Below are positions 50,705 to 63,713 of a stretch of DNA of 64,000 nt, piece after piece. Under the pieces are notes generated by a model that did no database searches, was not told the origin of the DNA, and saw only the letters and a program-made list of their open reading frames with translations. The DNA lies in assembly GCA_949710005.1 (NCBI GenBank), contig OX453274.1:36309714-36373713 (forward strand). The letters are read 5' to 3'. Within the stretch, counting starts at the first letter, position 1; the number at the start of each line of letters is the position of its first letter. The DNA is from Ricordea florida (taxonomy: Eukaryota; Cnidaria; Anthozoa; Corallimorpharia; Ricordeidae). The translations under genes and the position numbers were made by a program.

Positions 50705-53700
50705 CGTCCCCAGGGCTTTTCCCTTTGAAATTGGGATATTTATTTTTTTAAACTATTAATTTAATTTTTTTTTGGTGAGGAGTAAAGTATCTGGAGGAGG
50801 AGGAGGAGGATTGTGCCAGAAAATCATCAACTTTTTGCTAGCAACTCATTAACAAATTTTTTAATTTTGTCCCAGGATCGTCTTTTTACTACTCTCTACT
50901 TAGCCATTTATCTATCACAGTAATACGAAACCATAGAAATCACGAAATTACTCTCTACCTGTGGATTAGAAACTGCTTTACACAGAGTAAGACAGTTTTA
51001 ATTTTTGACAGTGCTTGATTTTATTAGAAAAGGTTTCGGGATATGACAGGTGCTTTTCCTTAAGCTGAAATAATACGACAAAGCTCCGCATAGCAGCGTT
51101 TCTGGTGGCTCATTTGATGGATGTAAGGCTTCATACAGGGAAGAACAAAAACCTGTCTCCCTATTATTGTAATATCAAAGGAAACTGCAAGCATACCTCA
51201 GTGGAAACCCCTTTGTTTGTGATTGATGGATAACACTGGAACCACTGAACGCCTGTAGTGTCTACTCATTACAAACAATCTTCCTTCTGATGCAGTGTAG
51301 AATCTTGCTTACTCAATAGATAATTTAACAGGTTATTCCGAGAACTGCTACAATGTGGTCATGATACTAACTACGACAGTTCAGAAAGGTGGTTTTAGGG
51401 GCTAGCTTTATTGAATTATGTAAATAAATGTAAGATCGACAAAGCAAACTCTCTGCGTTCTGCTTCAAAACAAAAGTAGGGAATTGTTATCTTTTATTAT
51501 TTTTTTTTCTAAAAACAGCACTGAGCGGTGAAGGATATTGTAACTCAACAGCCGAATTCATTAATATTTACGACGCATGTACCTGTTATCAGAAAGAACA
51601 GTGAAATTTTTTAAAAATAAACTATGAACGATACAAAGTCCCTTTGCAAAGAAGTTCCAAGTTTGAAACATATATATAAAACAACACTGGTGTCGGTTTC
51701 CTGTACTGAGTTAAGTAAAAACGGTGTATGATCATAGTCGGTTACTAACTATGGTATGATCAAGAATTGATCATGACGAGGAATTTTAAATGTGTCTTCT
51801 TTATTTCGCCAAACTCGAGCTCATTACTCTTGGTAAAAACTAGTCGACAGTTCTATAATACACTTCGCGTCTGTACAAAAAAACACTCATGTATTTCTTT
51901 GCCTTCTAGTTCAACTCAGTTCATTTTCGGCGGTTTCTTTAGGCTGTGTAAGCAGACATTGATGTAAGAAGTTATTCGTAATTCGCTATCATGCCCAAAT
52001 TTATCGTATGTTTGTTAATCAACCAGCTGCTCTGTCGCAATATGCAGACGCATTTAAAAACACTCGAATAATTTTCGCAGCAACGGAATAGGAACACGGG
52101 CTACTTACTTTGTATGAATTTAACTTTCTGTCGAAAAACTTGTCGCATGTCGCGGGAAAACCGGCTTGAATAATAATAGAAACTTAAGGTCTTTGCTTGT
52201 TATCTTTTCACGTGTTTTACGATTCGTGGAAGATTCCTAGCTACTTGCTTTTTTCGGAAGTTTTCTTATAACGGCAAGATGGTAAAGCCTCAAAGCACGC
52301 CAATTGAAGCCGCGTGTCTCAGAACATTGTTCTACTATTAAACACTAGTGACAGCTCTCTGCTTTCGATCATCTTTTCTGCAGGCTATAACTTTGTCAAA
52401 GTTTTGTTTCATGTGATTTCGTGTTATTTTGATGTTATTGTCATGTGCTTGCTGAACTCTCACAAATCTAGAGTTACCTTCTTTGTCGATAAAGTGATCA
52501 ATCTTGAACAAGAACTGACAAGAAACCATAACAAATAACAAACAAATCCTAATCAAAGTTGTCTCCTTATAATTGTATACTTAATTTCGCTCTACATTTT
52601 ATTTATCGCCGAGAAAATTATCTGAATACGAGGAAAACAGCGACGACCCAGCGAGAACATTTCGGTAAAGTTGTTAGCGTATTCATGTTGTTGAATATTT
52701 TCGGACAATACTTCAATGGGATTGAACCCTTCCAACTGATTCGCCTTAATATCTACAAACCTAAAAATGGTTTCTGTTGTGTGGCTTCGCTGTGATAATC
52801 CAGGAAGGAAAACGTTGTGTTCCGCAAGTCATCAAAGACATTGCTTCAAGTTTAAGGTGTGCGTGATTTGGGATAAATAAGTTATAATTAAAAAGTTATC
52901 AGGTCTTTTGTTCCAGCATTCAGTTGTAATATCTCTATTATTAACAAATTGTATATGAATGCAGACGTCCTGCTACTAACCACAGAAAGCTGACAGATCG
53001 AGTCATAACACAGCTGGAAATACTCATTCACAATGTTCTGTCATTATACAAAAATTCTTTAAGATCTGTAATTTTTTTAGGAACAAAACCTCATATACTT
53101 TGAGACCGTCCAATGCAAACAGTACATTTCAAATGCAATTTTACCTTAAATGTAGAAAATAAATTATGTGTATGCAGTACGGATGGAAATGTAGTTGAAG
53201 AATTCGCAATGTTTATCGATCTACCCTGTTCTTTTTTAAGGCTTAATGGCAACAGTTGCTTAAAATGTATCACCAACGTACTGTTAAGATCGTCTTAACC
53301 TACTTTCACCATTCAATCCTTGTTTAGCCAATAATGGTTTGCAGACTGAATATCCTATAAAAATTTAAAGGATGGACAAGGGGGTTAATGTCGAAAGAAA
53401 CTGACTGGAGCTGCTTCGGAATCCGCGGGAAAGCACAAAAAATTAAACGTGACACCATTAGAGTGTAACTAAGTGTACCATTCCAACCGTTTATCGGATA
53501 ACATTCATAACGTCCAGCTTCTTAATTTTCTTTCACTGATATGACTTACATTACCAACTTAAGCTTGTTTAAGATGTGAAAATAAAAAGGTATGAAGGTA
53601 AGAACTTACAAGTCTAATTTTAGTCAATGGAAGAGTAAAACTAAGGGACTTGGACTGCCACCTGCTTCCCGAAACGACAACATTAAGTCAACCTGGTATT

Positions 53701-53765
53701 TAATACAACCTGTTTCACGTTTATGAGGAAGATATATTTCAAATCAGCTTAAAATAGAGCGCAGA
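50705..53765. other. 3-kb non-coding host stretch
   Basis: Short open frames only, none with convincing splice sites or family features. No repeat was defined except a GGA run near 50,800. It may hold upstream exons or the promoter of the membrane-protein gene that follows. Confidence 0.4.
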
Positions 53766-56700
53766 ATGATGGAACAGGAAGAGTTTATTGGGTATAAAAT
53801 GGTGGCGAGCGAAGCAACTCTATTAATCTTTAGAAGACGAAGAACCTCTACAGAGGACGACAAAGATAATTTTCTTGTACATCAAGTTGAAAAGTTTGGT
53901 CCGAAAGCATGTCAGGTAAGAAAACCATTTGTTTGTAGTTTTTGCACTTAGAAATTTTGTATTGATGTCTAGACGTAAATTATTATTTGTTTGTTCTCAT
54001 TTGGTATTTTGACTACACAGCAGCAGCAAACTTTAAAACAAATCGTACCTTTAACTCCTTCCTTAGTTAATGATTACTACTACGGTACACTTATAATGTG
54101 ATAACTTGTAGGACTTCGAGATGTTGTCATTTCTGTAAATTCCATGTCTCAAGTGATTTTGAATGATAAGAACAAGTAAATGTATAATGTATAAGAATTG
54201 CACGAGTTCTTAGGGCGTGTGATTTGTTGTCTTTGAAAAATTTACTAATTCTCATCCATGTATCCAAAATTGCACTCGCAATCATTTCGCTACTCAGTGT
54301 ATATTTACAATCGCTGTTGCAATCAGTTTCAACTTCAACTTGTGTATTGTTGTGGATTAACTGGCGTTCGTACTCGCAGCCAATCAGCATGTTGAAACTT
54401 TCGCATGTGCGTGTATTTTGATAACCTCAATATAGGTCTGTCCTTTAGGGACGGACCATTAGAAAAGTGATATAGGGGGGGGGGGGGGGGGGGGAAAAAC
54501 AAAAAAAAATTCATGCAAGGGAAAATGCCAAGATAAAAAATTCATGCAAAGAAGAAGGTAAAAAAAAATCATGCAGAAGGAAGGTCCAATTGGGACTTTT
54601 TCACACGTAGTTAAAAAAATTCGTGCAGAGGGGTTCACCTGAAAAAAAAATTCAGTGAGCGAAAAAAAAATTCGTGCAAGCTGAAAATTTCCCACCCCCC
54701 CCCCCCCCCATCACTTTTCTAATGGTCCGTCCCTTACGGCGCGTGTCCCAAAGGCCGAAGCTAATTGTACCTTTTTGGAAAAATATGAATTAGGAAACCA
54801 TAATTTTCTTTTTAGTCTGTATGATCAGTATACATCTGTTTCATCGTTTCCTTGTATTGTACTTTTCTTGCAGGGCTTAAAATCAGCTCGTCCATTATTG
54901 TCTTTATCATAGCTGCTTCCTTTTTTGCTGCCGCGAGAAGCTGTTTACGCACTCGATGCTCAGGAACCGCTGCTCTCCAACAGAATTTCAACAAAACAAT
55001 TGACTCACTCGACCTCACTTCTCGACTGCTGGCCGCTGTTACTGTCAGAGCACTGAATTACACGGTAAGAAACAATGAAAGATTAAGTTTTACCTATAAA
55101 AATAGCAAATTAAATTCAGTTTCTCAAGAAAAGCTCGGATTTTCCCTGATACTACTTTTTATATAACAATTTCGAATTAAGCGCACTTGTACAAGTGATT
55201 AAATCTTTTCAAGGGCAATTTGGATTAAATAATTTTGAGCGAATTTTTCAAGGACTAAAAGATTGCACAAGAATTGCGCTTGAAAACATTTGTCTACAAC
55301 ATCAACAGGGATAACAAAGTAGGAACGGCGGAGCGTGGGGGGGGGGGCTTGGGGGGGCTTGGGGGGGGGCTTGGCGGGGGCTTGGGGGGGTGGCCCCCCA
55401 CTTTTTACGACGTGACATTTTTCTCATTTACACTTATCCAGATTGTCTTTTTTTAAGAAATATCTCATGGAGAATGTTGAAAATACCATTTCCGAGCCTT
55501 TAGATTTTAACATTTTCTGGGGGAGGATGCCCCCAGACTCCCCTGCAAACTCGCTCGTTTTCAAGCCCCTCCATTTTAAAATACGCTCCGCTGTCCCAGC
55601 GGAGCCGAAATTTCTGTTGCTTGGATTCCGACAATCAGAAAGCATCAAAACACGTGCGCGACACGTCTGGAAAACACGTGGCACAGAAACAATACCCAGA
55701 TCGAAATCCACCAATCACAGCAGATCGCCTGATACATAATTCTGTACTGAAAACAGTCGACCCTATCGCCTGATGAAGACTAGCAGTAAGCAGCCGATAC
55801 GTCGCGATCAACATCCAAGTGACTCCGTCGTGAGACAACAGAATGAATTTATATTATCATCAAGCTACCACGAGAAATAACAATCTATTTCATAACATTT
55901 GGTTACTTGTTAATTATATATATATGCAAAAATTTAATTTCAAAATTCTGCACCCAATCTCAACTATTGGCGCCCGATGTCAAATTTTTGCACTTGCTTG
56001 GTAGTATTCTAGTTAAGATTGAGGTCAACTTTTATGTGGAGTAAACAATCAAAGGACCTCGGCATAACATTATACTGTGCAAAAAGGCGATAATAACGTT
56101 GAAACTGAGCTGGTTCCACTAAGCACTTGCAGCTCCATAACAATGCTGACATGTTTGTAATTCTCTTTTTTATTTCAGAGATTCGACTACAACTTGCCCA
56201 CCAGCTGTGATAACTCGTATCTGCCAATAACTCCATTAGTTCAAGCGGAAGTAAACATAACATCTTGGACCAATGCTACGGTAATACCCACTAACATAGG
56301 TCAACTGTTTTCAGACGGGTTGGGTGAGGCTGCTGTTCTTTTAATCTGTCCTTTAAATTCACACAGAACTATTTAAATAAAACCCCGTGAGTCAAATATA
56401 TGAGCCATTGGGAGGAAAAACAACGAGATTCTTTCAATTTTCTCTTTCATGATTTTACAGAGAACCCAAATACTCGAGTTTCACCGACGAGTGTCGGTTA
56501 GATTTAGCCAGCAGCTCAAGGAGTCAGTAACCCGGTTGACACAAGTACAGAACCTGACCACAGCACCTAACTACCTCCTCAGCCAGCTGACCATCCTGGG
56601 GCATGCGAAAAGCTTGGTTACTAAGGCTGTTAACATTGTAAGTACAGGGGTGTTTTTGCTAGTCTTCAGAAATAGTTGCGTGAAATCCTAAATATACCGG

Positions 56701-57682
56701 GTTACAAAATTCATCTTTGAATAATACAGAAATAAAAAAAATACAAAATTTCAACCAAAAAAAATACAATTTTCAAATGACAGTAGGTACAAATTTCGAA
56801 GGCTGTAGAGAGTGTGATTTTAATTTAAAAAATAAGCTGGATGCGATAGCATGATGCTAAAAATAACAGGGAGAGGGGGTGCGGTAGAGCTTTCATGTAA
56901 TTCAGAGATTCATTGGACTTTATTTATCAGAAAAAAAAGAAAAGAAAAGAAGAGAAAACCGCCCTTTTTTAAAAACTTAGATAAACAACAAATTACATTC
57001 AACAATACAATGACCTAAAACTACAGAGTCAAAAACAGCTGCATAATGGCTCAAAGTGGCAACTGAAATAGAAATATTAAGGAAGATAACTGACAACTAA
57101 AAATACGCATTGAATTGAGAACTTGAAATTAAGACTACTTTAATTACAATTATAACTCAATAACTCCATATACAATAATTTCACATACAATAATTTATTG
57201 GTTGACATACAATAATTTATTGGTTGACATACAATAATTTATTGGTTGCCTAACTTTAAATACTCGTAATACAGTAGGTTGAGGAAAACACATTACAAGA
57301 ATGTCTTACAAGGAAAAAAAAAGTATTTGCGGAACTACAAGGGGTGGATTTCTGATATCACACAAATCAAAATCTTATAAGAAATTTATTTTATAAACGT
57401 TCTCTTCAACGTTGTCCCAGTATGTTGATTAGTTAAATACTTACTACTAAATCGTTATACCTCTTTTAACAGGACAGGAAACTTATGGGTATGCAGCCAC
57501 TCCCGTTTACTGCTGGTCAGCAGATTCCCAGTTCCTCCATGCCTAACAACACAGCAACAAATCAACTTGGTTACCAGACTCCCAGAGCAGTCGCTTCCCA
57601 TATTATGTGCCTGTTGGAAGACTTAGTTGGTGTTTCGTACCAAATGATTTTGCACTTCTACAGATTACCATCACTTCTGTAA
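53766..57682 (+). CDS. Predicted single-pass membrane protein, multi-exon, unknown
   Basis: Exons 54874-55064, 56179-56280, 56461-56637 and 57473-57682 (stop TAA) join in phase. A candidate first exon at 53766-53915 (MEQEEFIGYKMVASEAT...) has a good donor but ends in phase 0, whereas the next exon needs phase 1, so an exon may be missing or the first belongs elsewhere. The 54,874 exon carries a membrane segment (ISSSIIVFIIAASFFAAA). The rest is extracellular-looking, with N-glycosylation sites (NYT, NIT, NAT). An AATAAA is at about 57,908. I do not recognise the family; it may be lineage-specific. Confidence 0.55.
54448..54733. mobile_element. MITE with GGGACGGACCATTAGAAAAG termini
   Basis: 25-bp inverted termini flanked by TTA on both sides. 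The interior is five degenerate copies of AAAAATTCATGCA, and G and C homopolymers sit just inside the ends. It lies in an intron of the membrane-protein gene. Confidence 0.8.
55328..55585. repeat. G-rich repeat with inverted GGCGGAGCG ends
   Basis: Four to five runs of seven or more G separated by CTTG (55,338-55,400), then a more normal segment ending in ATACGCTCCGC. This is likely a degraded repeat with strong G-quadruplex potential. Confidence 0.5.
55690..55880 (+). repeat. Dispersed repeat bearing a second hammerhead type
   Basis: The segment around CGCCTGATGAAGACTAGCAG and downstream CAACATCCAAGTGACTCC is one I associate with an abundant anthozoan repeat. No terminal repeats were defined here. 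Confidence 0.5.
55765..55808 (+). ncRNA. Hammerhead motif, second family, GAA core mutated
   Basis: Stem I is ATCGC (55,765-55,769) with GCGAT (55,804-55,808). CTGATGA is at 55,770-55,776. Stem II is weakened. GAT replaces GAA at 55,796-55,798. Stem III is ACGT followed by C, the predicted cleavage site GTC. Likely inactive. Confidence 0.5.
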
Positions 57683-59577
57683 ATGTCATCGACGTTTTCC
57701 ATATTTTTATTGTCAAAAATGCCAAACAAAAACTTATGTCAGGATATTTTTCCCGAGGATTTGGATTGCTTAGGTTTGTTTAAGAACCTATTTCACATAA
57801 TTACTTATGTATGAATAGTTTAGAAATCGTTTATTTTGAAAAAATGTATATTGAATTTTTTGATTGATTGTTAACACATTTCCCGATTATTTATTATTAT
57901 TATTATAATAAAGGTTTCAACATATCTAAAGTTGTGTGTATTTGAGCCATTGCTTCATAACGGGAGACCCGAAATCATGGGATATAGGCCCGGGACTCGA
58001 ACAAACTGCTCTTAGAATTAAGGAACGTAAGTTAAATAAAAGGTGGGAAGGTTCAGTTCGTAGCCAGGATAAAATATGGTTTATTTGTTTTCAATGAGAA
58101 TTGCATGAGATATCGTGGTCTCTGTAACCTACGTGTCAGGTGTCCAAAGGGTAAGGAGAGAGTGAGTTCTGATGTCTCCCGTTTCGCCCTGGAATTCCTT
58201 GCATCCGAACTCCCCTTGTCCCCCCCCAGCTCCCTCCTACTCCACCCCCCCCCCTTCGACCGACTACCTCGCAGGTTATAGTTGCCAGGAACCAAGGACC
58301 ATTATTTCATTTGTGTATTCGGCACAACTTAACAACACATGTACATGTCCAGTTTGATCTCGATCTGAACATCGTTTGTGTTTTTCCTTCGCGTGAGAAG
58401 GAATGAATAAGATAAAAAGAGACTGCTCCAGTGTTCTGTGTAGATAATCTGACAACCTTCTTAGCTTTCTTACTCCCGGCCTTAAAAAGTTAGCCAACAA
58501 GAAATTTTCAGGAAATTTTAAATTTAAATTCAAATTTTTGAAAATCGGCATCAAAGCATCCTTTCACGATCTCCTCGTCCCTAGTTGAAAACTCGATCAG
58601 CTACACCGTTATAGAATTTATTAATACGATAAATATACCTCGTATTTGCAATGGTCTCTAAGAGCTTACTAAAGCGTACCGGCAATCGAATTAATATCGA
58701 TGAAAATGCCGCCTTCCTTGCGACAAGCTCCTTGGAATGTCAAGCAAATGTATAGTAAAAAACACAAAATGACAATACTGGTTAGAATTTCAAATTATTT
58801 TTCAGACTTTGTGCAGATTTTGGATGAAAAGCGATATTTTCTCAGATATGAATTAAGGTTATAGTATTTACGGTTTGGTTTATCTGTCGTATCACATTCA
58901 AATTATGTTCTCAGAATTTTAAAGAAGCTGCGAACTAGCTGAGTTGCTTGTTAAACAATGCAAATACCCCAAGAATTTGTGAAAGTTGTTTTTTGCTATC
59001 GAGGGTACTTATTCTTCCGGACAAAATCTTCTGTTTTTCTTGTTTCCAACTATTTTCTCCGGGCCAGTTTCGTCTTATAGACTGAGCTGATGTTTATGTC
59101 ATCAGTCCATTTCACGCCGCCGACAAAAGTAAATTGAATTGCAGCGAACAGCTGCTTTTAAACTCTTTTTATTCTTTTTGCATTACTGGATTTCGGAGCA
59201 GGAAAAACATCTAAATAATCAAAACAAGGTAAAATTCAAAGCGGAAGATAAGTCAGCCCAAAAGTAGCATAATCCCCTCAAAAAAGTTTTTGTTTGGCAT
59301 GTTGAGACGAAATAGGAAATACCACCTGCCAATATTGTCTTCCCGGGGACCAAGACAAGAATTTGACGTCTAGGCCTTTGTTCTTCCACAAGGCGCGAAG
59401 AAGGCGACCAATCCGGTTGAACCAGAACTACGTATTTTGACAACAGAAGGTTGTAAGACAGACCGGAGAAAAAAGACAGAACAAGTGCAGGAAATGCATG
59501 AAGCATAATGCGATCAGATCTTCTAGATGAATATCTTGTGAATCTAGACCTCAAAGTTAAGCAGAAAAACGAGCGAC
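57683..59577. other. Intergenic stretch
   Basis: Starts with the 3' end of the membrane-protein gene (AATAAA about 57,908) and ends with the promoter region of the next gene. A C-rich, CCCCCC-interrupted tract lies near 58,220. No gene seen. Confidence 0.45.
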
Positions 59578-59933
59578 ATGGCGATTTCAGATCACCTGAA
59601 AAAATATCGAGATCCGATTTGGACAGCGCGGGAAGTGGAGATCTTCTGGGATGTTCTGCAACCGTACCTCGCTGTTTTGCTCAACGAAGAAATACCGCTT
59701 CCAGACCCAAGCATTGATTTTTCGAAGCTCAATCCTGTCAGTGAAAAGGACAAACAGCGGTGTATGGAATATATTCATGGTTATATGTGGAAAGGGAAAT
59801 ACTCGTTGGCCGTTGCAAATATCAAGGCCGTGCGGGCATTTTTCGATTGCGGTCAGTCCGCATTTTCTTCTTTTTCCATTGCAGGAGAACTCGAGCAGCT
59901 TAAAAGCGTGTTTGCAAAGAGACCCATAGAACG
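59578..59933 (+). CDS. First exon of an unrecognised gene
   Basis: The ATG has a good context (GCGACATGG), followed by 118 codons and a GTGAGT donor at 59,934 (phase 2). The protein is helical, starting WTAREVEIFWDVLQPYLAVL and including YIHGYMWKGKYSLAVANIKAV. No second exon with matching phase could be found before 62.3 kb; a candidate at 60,352 is out of phase. Family unknown. Confidence 0.55.
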
Positions 59934-62318
59934 GTGAGTTTAGAAAGCAACGTTTTTTTAGATAAGCTGCAAGTTTCATCAAAGAATGTTATCTGCAGGA
60001 TTTCGTTGCGCAGGAAAGTTATCAGAACAACATGACGTAATATATTTCTTCGCAACCAAAATCAGTATGGACTTGCTAATGAGTTGCATCGAAATTTAGT
60101 TAATTTTTTTTTCATGAGGAGACATTTCTTATGTTCCACAGGTTTGGTTGATCAGCGAAATAATTAATAGCGGCTACTGATATTTTGCGGTCGAAAATAA
60201 ACCCTCGCAATAATAACAATATAGAAGTTTACATTCAGTGTTCAGTCACCCACGGTGTTGCGCGACACTTCACAATATTCTGTCAAATGCAATATTCCAA
60301 AGATGGAACATTCGGATTTCTCTAACGACTTAAGTCTTTTATTTTCCACAGTTGTCACGTATTGGGCCATGGCACAGAAAGAAGGTGCATTTACAGCTTT
60401 GTCTGAAGTCACAAAGTTACGACTGATTTCAATAGCCTGGCACGTTCAAATACGATCCTGAAAAAGCAACATAGTGGTTCAGATAAACAAGATACTCAGG
60501 GGCGCATAAAATGATTGAAACTGGTTCGCAGGTCAGCCAAATTCACGCCTAGTGCAATTTAAATATGTAAGATCGAGAAAATTCCCGCGGAGAATACCCT
60601 ATCGGCTATGGGCTGCATTTCAAATTTATAAGAATGATGTTAGAGGATAAGTTAACAATTAGAAGATGTAAATTTGATATCGCAAAAAATGGAAAAAACA
60701 AGAGAGAACAGTTAAAAAAATACGTTGTCGTTAAACAGCTGTATTCTGTGAAATAAACAGAAAACACCTAATTGCAGGTGATTATGAGCGTCATTCAACA
60801 GATCTTATTAATTTCATTTTGATAAAGGCTTGTTTTTACTTAACAATACAAAGAATTGAACTGCGACTTCATATTTATCAATTTTAAAACATGTGTTGAA
60901 AATGCAATGCGTAATACCCTTTTTTCTGCTTGGGAGGTTTAGCTTGTTACGAGTAGTTTTAATTTTGATAATGAACAAGGTTATTTTCAAGAACCGAGTT
61001 TTCTACTTAAGTCTTCAGTAAAAATATTTGACTTGTAATATTTTGTCAATAATTATATATTTTGCCACAAAGTTCTTTCCGGCCAAAAATATATTAGATG
61101 TACATATTTATTACTTGTAGTAATTGCCTCCTGTTAATATCATGACATGGCATGACATGGCATTCCAGATTATTTTGTTTTGATCCATTATGCAAAAAAA
61201 AGTAGATGACAAGTAAAAATGCCAGCTGTATTGTATGACTTTCTGCCTAAAAAATGTTAATTTATACTAACAGGGGAAACAAACTTTTTCCCTGGCTCCA
61301 TTGCTGGCCATGTTTTACATAGTTAGTGCATACGTACAGTATTTGCACTCTGAAAAATGCTGTTTTATCATAAAACTTTCTATCAGTAGCAATGTTATTC
61401 TTGTTACATAAATGTATGATATATAGAACAATGCTATTGGGTTTAGACAAAGTGCCAGTAAGATAATATGCCTAGCTCTTAATTGAAGGACTAAAAGTAA
61501 ATTTCATTTTGTTTGGGAAATGGAGAATGCACTAAGCCAAATCTGCATGGATTAAACAAATTCAACTGTTAAGCTTTATTTCTCTGAGCAGAAGAAAATC
61601 AGTAATTCATAAAAGCATAAATTTATAGTAAGACCAAAATGAGTGACCAACAAACAATTTGCTTCCCACTTCCTAACTGGCCTGTTGTCAGATACCAGTA
61701 AGTGTTTTAGAAGTGTAAGTCAATTTATTTCAAAAGAACAAACTTCTGTATTGTACAAATCAAGTCTTTCCAATTTTTGAATAAACATGTTTAACACTTA
61801 TGGCTAAGAAAGGCAGGTGAATAATGTCTTTCTAGCTGTTCTGTTTGTACAGTTACTGGTACAACATGCACCACATCCTAATACTTGTTAAACCCTTTCA
61901 CTCCTAAGTTCAGAAGAAAAATTCCTGGTGGTAAATTCAATATAATGCTTTAAACAAAAGACAAGAATTTTGTGTGATCTATTCAACATCTATCGTTGAT
62001 AATTTTCTCAGTTCTGATTATGTGTTTTGTTATCACTGCATTAATGATTTACGGAGAAAGTATGCCACTGCAAGAGAATTGAAAGGGTCTACAGTCTTCC
62101 CCAAAGATTTGCTATAGAAGTATCTGTGTTCCAGTGGGGTTGATACACCAAAATGAAAACGGGGAGATAAGACAACCTAATGATTCACAGTGTTCACTCC
62201 ACCCTTATATCCAGATTTTTCTGTACCTAAATGTTATATTTTTAGCATCAATTTTCAGTGAGGAAATGGAATGACCAGGTTGAGTAATTCCATTACAAAT
62301 AGAAATTAATCTTATAAC
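59934..62318. other. Probable intron/intergenic, nothing supported
   Basis: AT-rich sequence with small open frames only. Later exons of the 59,578 gene may lie here undetected. Confidence 0.4.
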
Positions 62319-63713
62319 TTAGTAGGCCTTGAATAAATGCTGGTGCAATATCTTCTCCTTCCATGCTCTTCTTGGCCTGTACAAGACATCAAATACTGAA
62401 TTAAAGACACCTGGGTTTAAGACCAGTTCAATGATTTTTGCCACTTCTGCTAAGTGAAACTGACTGTTTTTAAGGTAATGGTACACCTCTTCCAAATGTT
62501 CCTTATTTACTGTCTCAGAGAAGTCTCGCCTTCGCACTAAAACTGGCTCCATCTTCTGAAAGAGTTTGGGATGTAGATTATTGGTTCTTCCAAATGCCAA
62601 GACAAGCAGTACAAGGTCATTCGTGTCAAATGGCTTTAAATCTCCTCTCTGAAACAACTCATCCTCTGTGACTTTAAACATCTTTGCACTTAAGGACTCC
62701 AGCCTTGAAAATGCAAATGCAACAGAAGCCAACATCCAGGGTTCAAATTGGCTGAATTCTCGAGTTAAAATCTCCCCACCCACTTTCTTGTAAAACTGAC
62801 GACTGTCAGGAATGCCATACTCGGCAAAAGACCACACAATTGAACACAGTTCCGCTGAAGTAAATTCAGACAGTTCCCTTGAATATATTTCTTCGTCTAA
62901 TGCTTGGAAGATGTCGTCAACTGTGACACGATGCTTCGCAAAAGCCCAGCTCAACAGAGAGAGCTGTTTAGAGGTGTAGTCACCGAGGTTGTACTTCAAG
63001 ATTTCCCTTTCCAGACCTTGATACACGGCAGCGTCTGTTACTCTTAGCTTTGCCATGTACACAGCTATTTTGCACAGTTGTTCAGCGTCATAGGAACTGG
63101 CATTTGCTCTGACATCATGAACCAACATCTGAAAAAACTTCTGTTGCATCTCTTGCACCAGAAAGACATCTCTCATCTGAACGTCTTTCGAGAAAAACTT
63201 AACGATCCGTTGGAGAATTGTAAATTTATGTAGTGGTGTGATTTCCCTCTTCGACTTGATGTGAACCCAGTAAAATATAAGGAGCTTTTTTATTGATTCT
63301 AAACGATCAATTCGTTTTGCCAGTTTTCTTTCAGGTGTCATTGGAGGAGCTGGTTTAGAAAGACCCTCAAGTCGTTTCCTTCGTAATTTGAGCAGTAACT
63401 CTGCCGATTTAGCCCTAGATTTCTCCATTTTCTGAGCTTTTTTGACGATCTCACGACCGTCGAAGGTTACGGATGTATGGAAGTTCGACGTTGTTAACAA
63501 TTTCGAGGAATTCGAACGCAACGCCGCGGAGACAATGAGTGTAGCACGCTGGTACGAAGCAAACCCTCTGATATCCTTACATATACTAGGACGAAGAAGA
63601 GCTCCATTTTTTGCCACCGCTTTTCCTACTAAAGACAGTCTGTATTGCAGACCCATGCAATAACAAACGCTGAAAACGACTGGCGATGAAGAACGAGTCG
63701 CGAAAGCCGCCAT
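62319..63713 (-). CDS. Mitochondrial FASTK/OPR-like helical-repeat protein
   Basis: 464 residues in one exon. The N-terminus is rich in Arg, Ser and Ala with few acids, a probable mitochondrial targeting sequence, ending near a basic linker (KAQKMEKSRAKSAELLLKLRRKRL). Residues about 200-390 are repeats of about 37 residues with signatures such as LSLLSWAFAKHRV, LCSIVWSFAEYGI, LASVAFAFSRL and LVLLVLAFGRT, the pattern of FASTK/TBRG4-type and OPR-like RNA-binding proteins acting on mitochondrial transcripts. The C-terminal RAP domain of FASTK proteins is not seen. No introns; the ATG at 63,713 is the first in frame. Probably a host gene; the symbol is left open. Confidence 0.75.
   Translation of the reverse strand: MAAFATRSSSPVVFSVCYCMGLQYRLSLVGKAVAKNGALLRPSICKDIRGFASYQRATLIVSAALRSNSSKLLTTSNFHTSVTFDGREIVKKAQKMEKSRAKSAELLLKLRRKRLEGLSKPAPPMTPERKLAKRIDRLESIKKLLIFYWVHIKSKREITPLHKFTILQRIVKFFSKDVQMRDVFLVQEMQQKFFQMLVHDVRANASSYDAEQLCKIAVYMAKLRVTDAAVYQGLEREILKYNLGDYTSKQLSLLSWAFAKHRVTVDDIFQALDEEIYSRELSEFTSAELCSIVWSFAEYGIPDSRQFYKKVGGEILTREFSQFEPWMLASVAFAFSRLESLSAKMFKVTEDELFQRGDLKPFDTNDLVLLVLAFGRTNNLHPKLFQKMEPVLVRRRDFSETVNKEHLEEVYHYLKNSQFHLAEVAKIIELVLNPGVFNSVFDVLYRPRRAWKEKILHQHLFKAY

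Noticed and set aside
60352-60461. Second exon of the 59,578 gene
   Set aside because: The acceptor gives a phase that leads to an early stop; the attractive open frame is in another phase.
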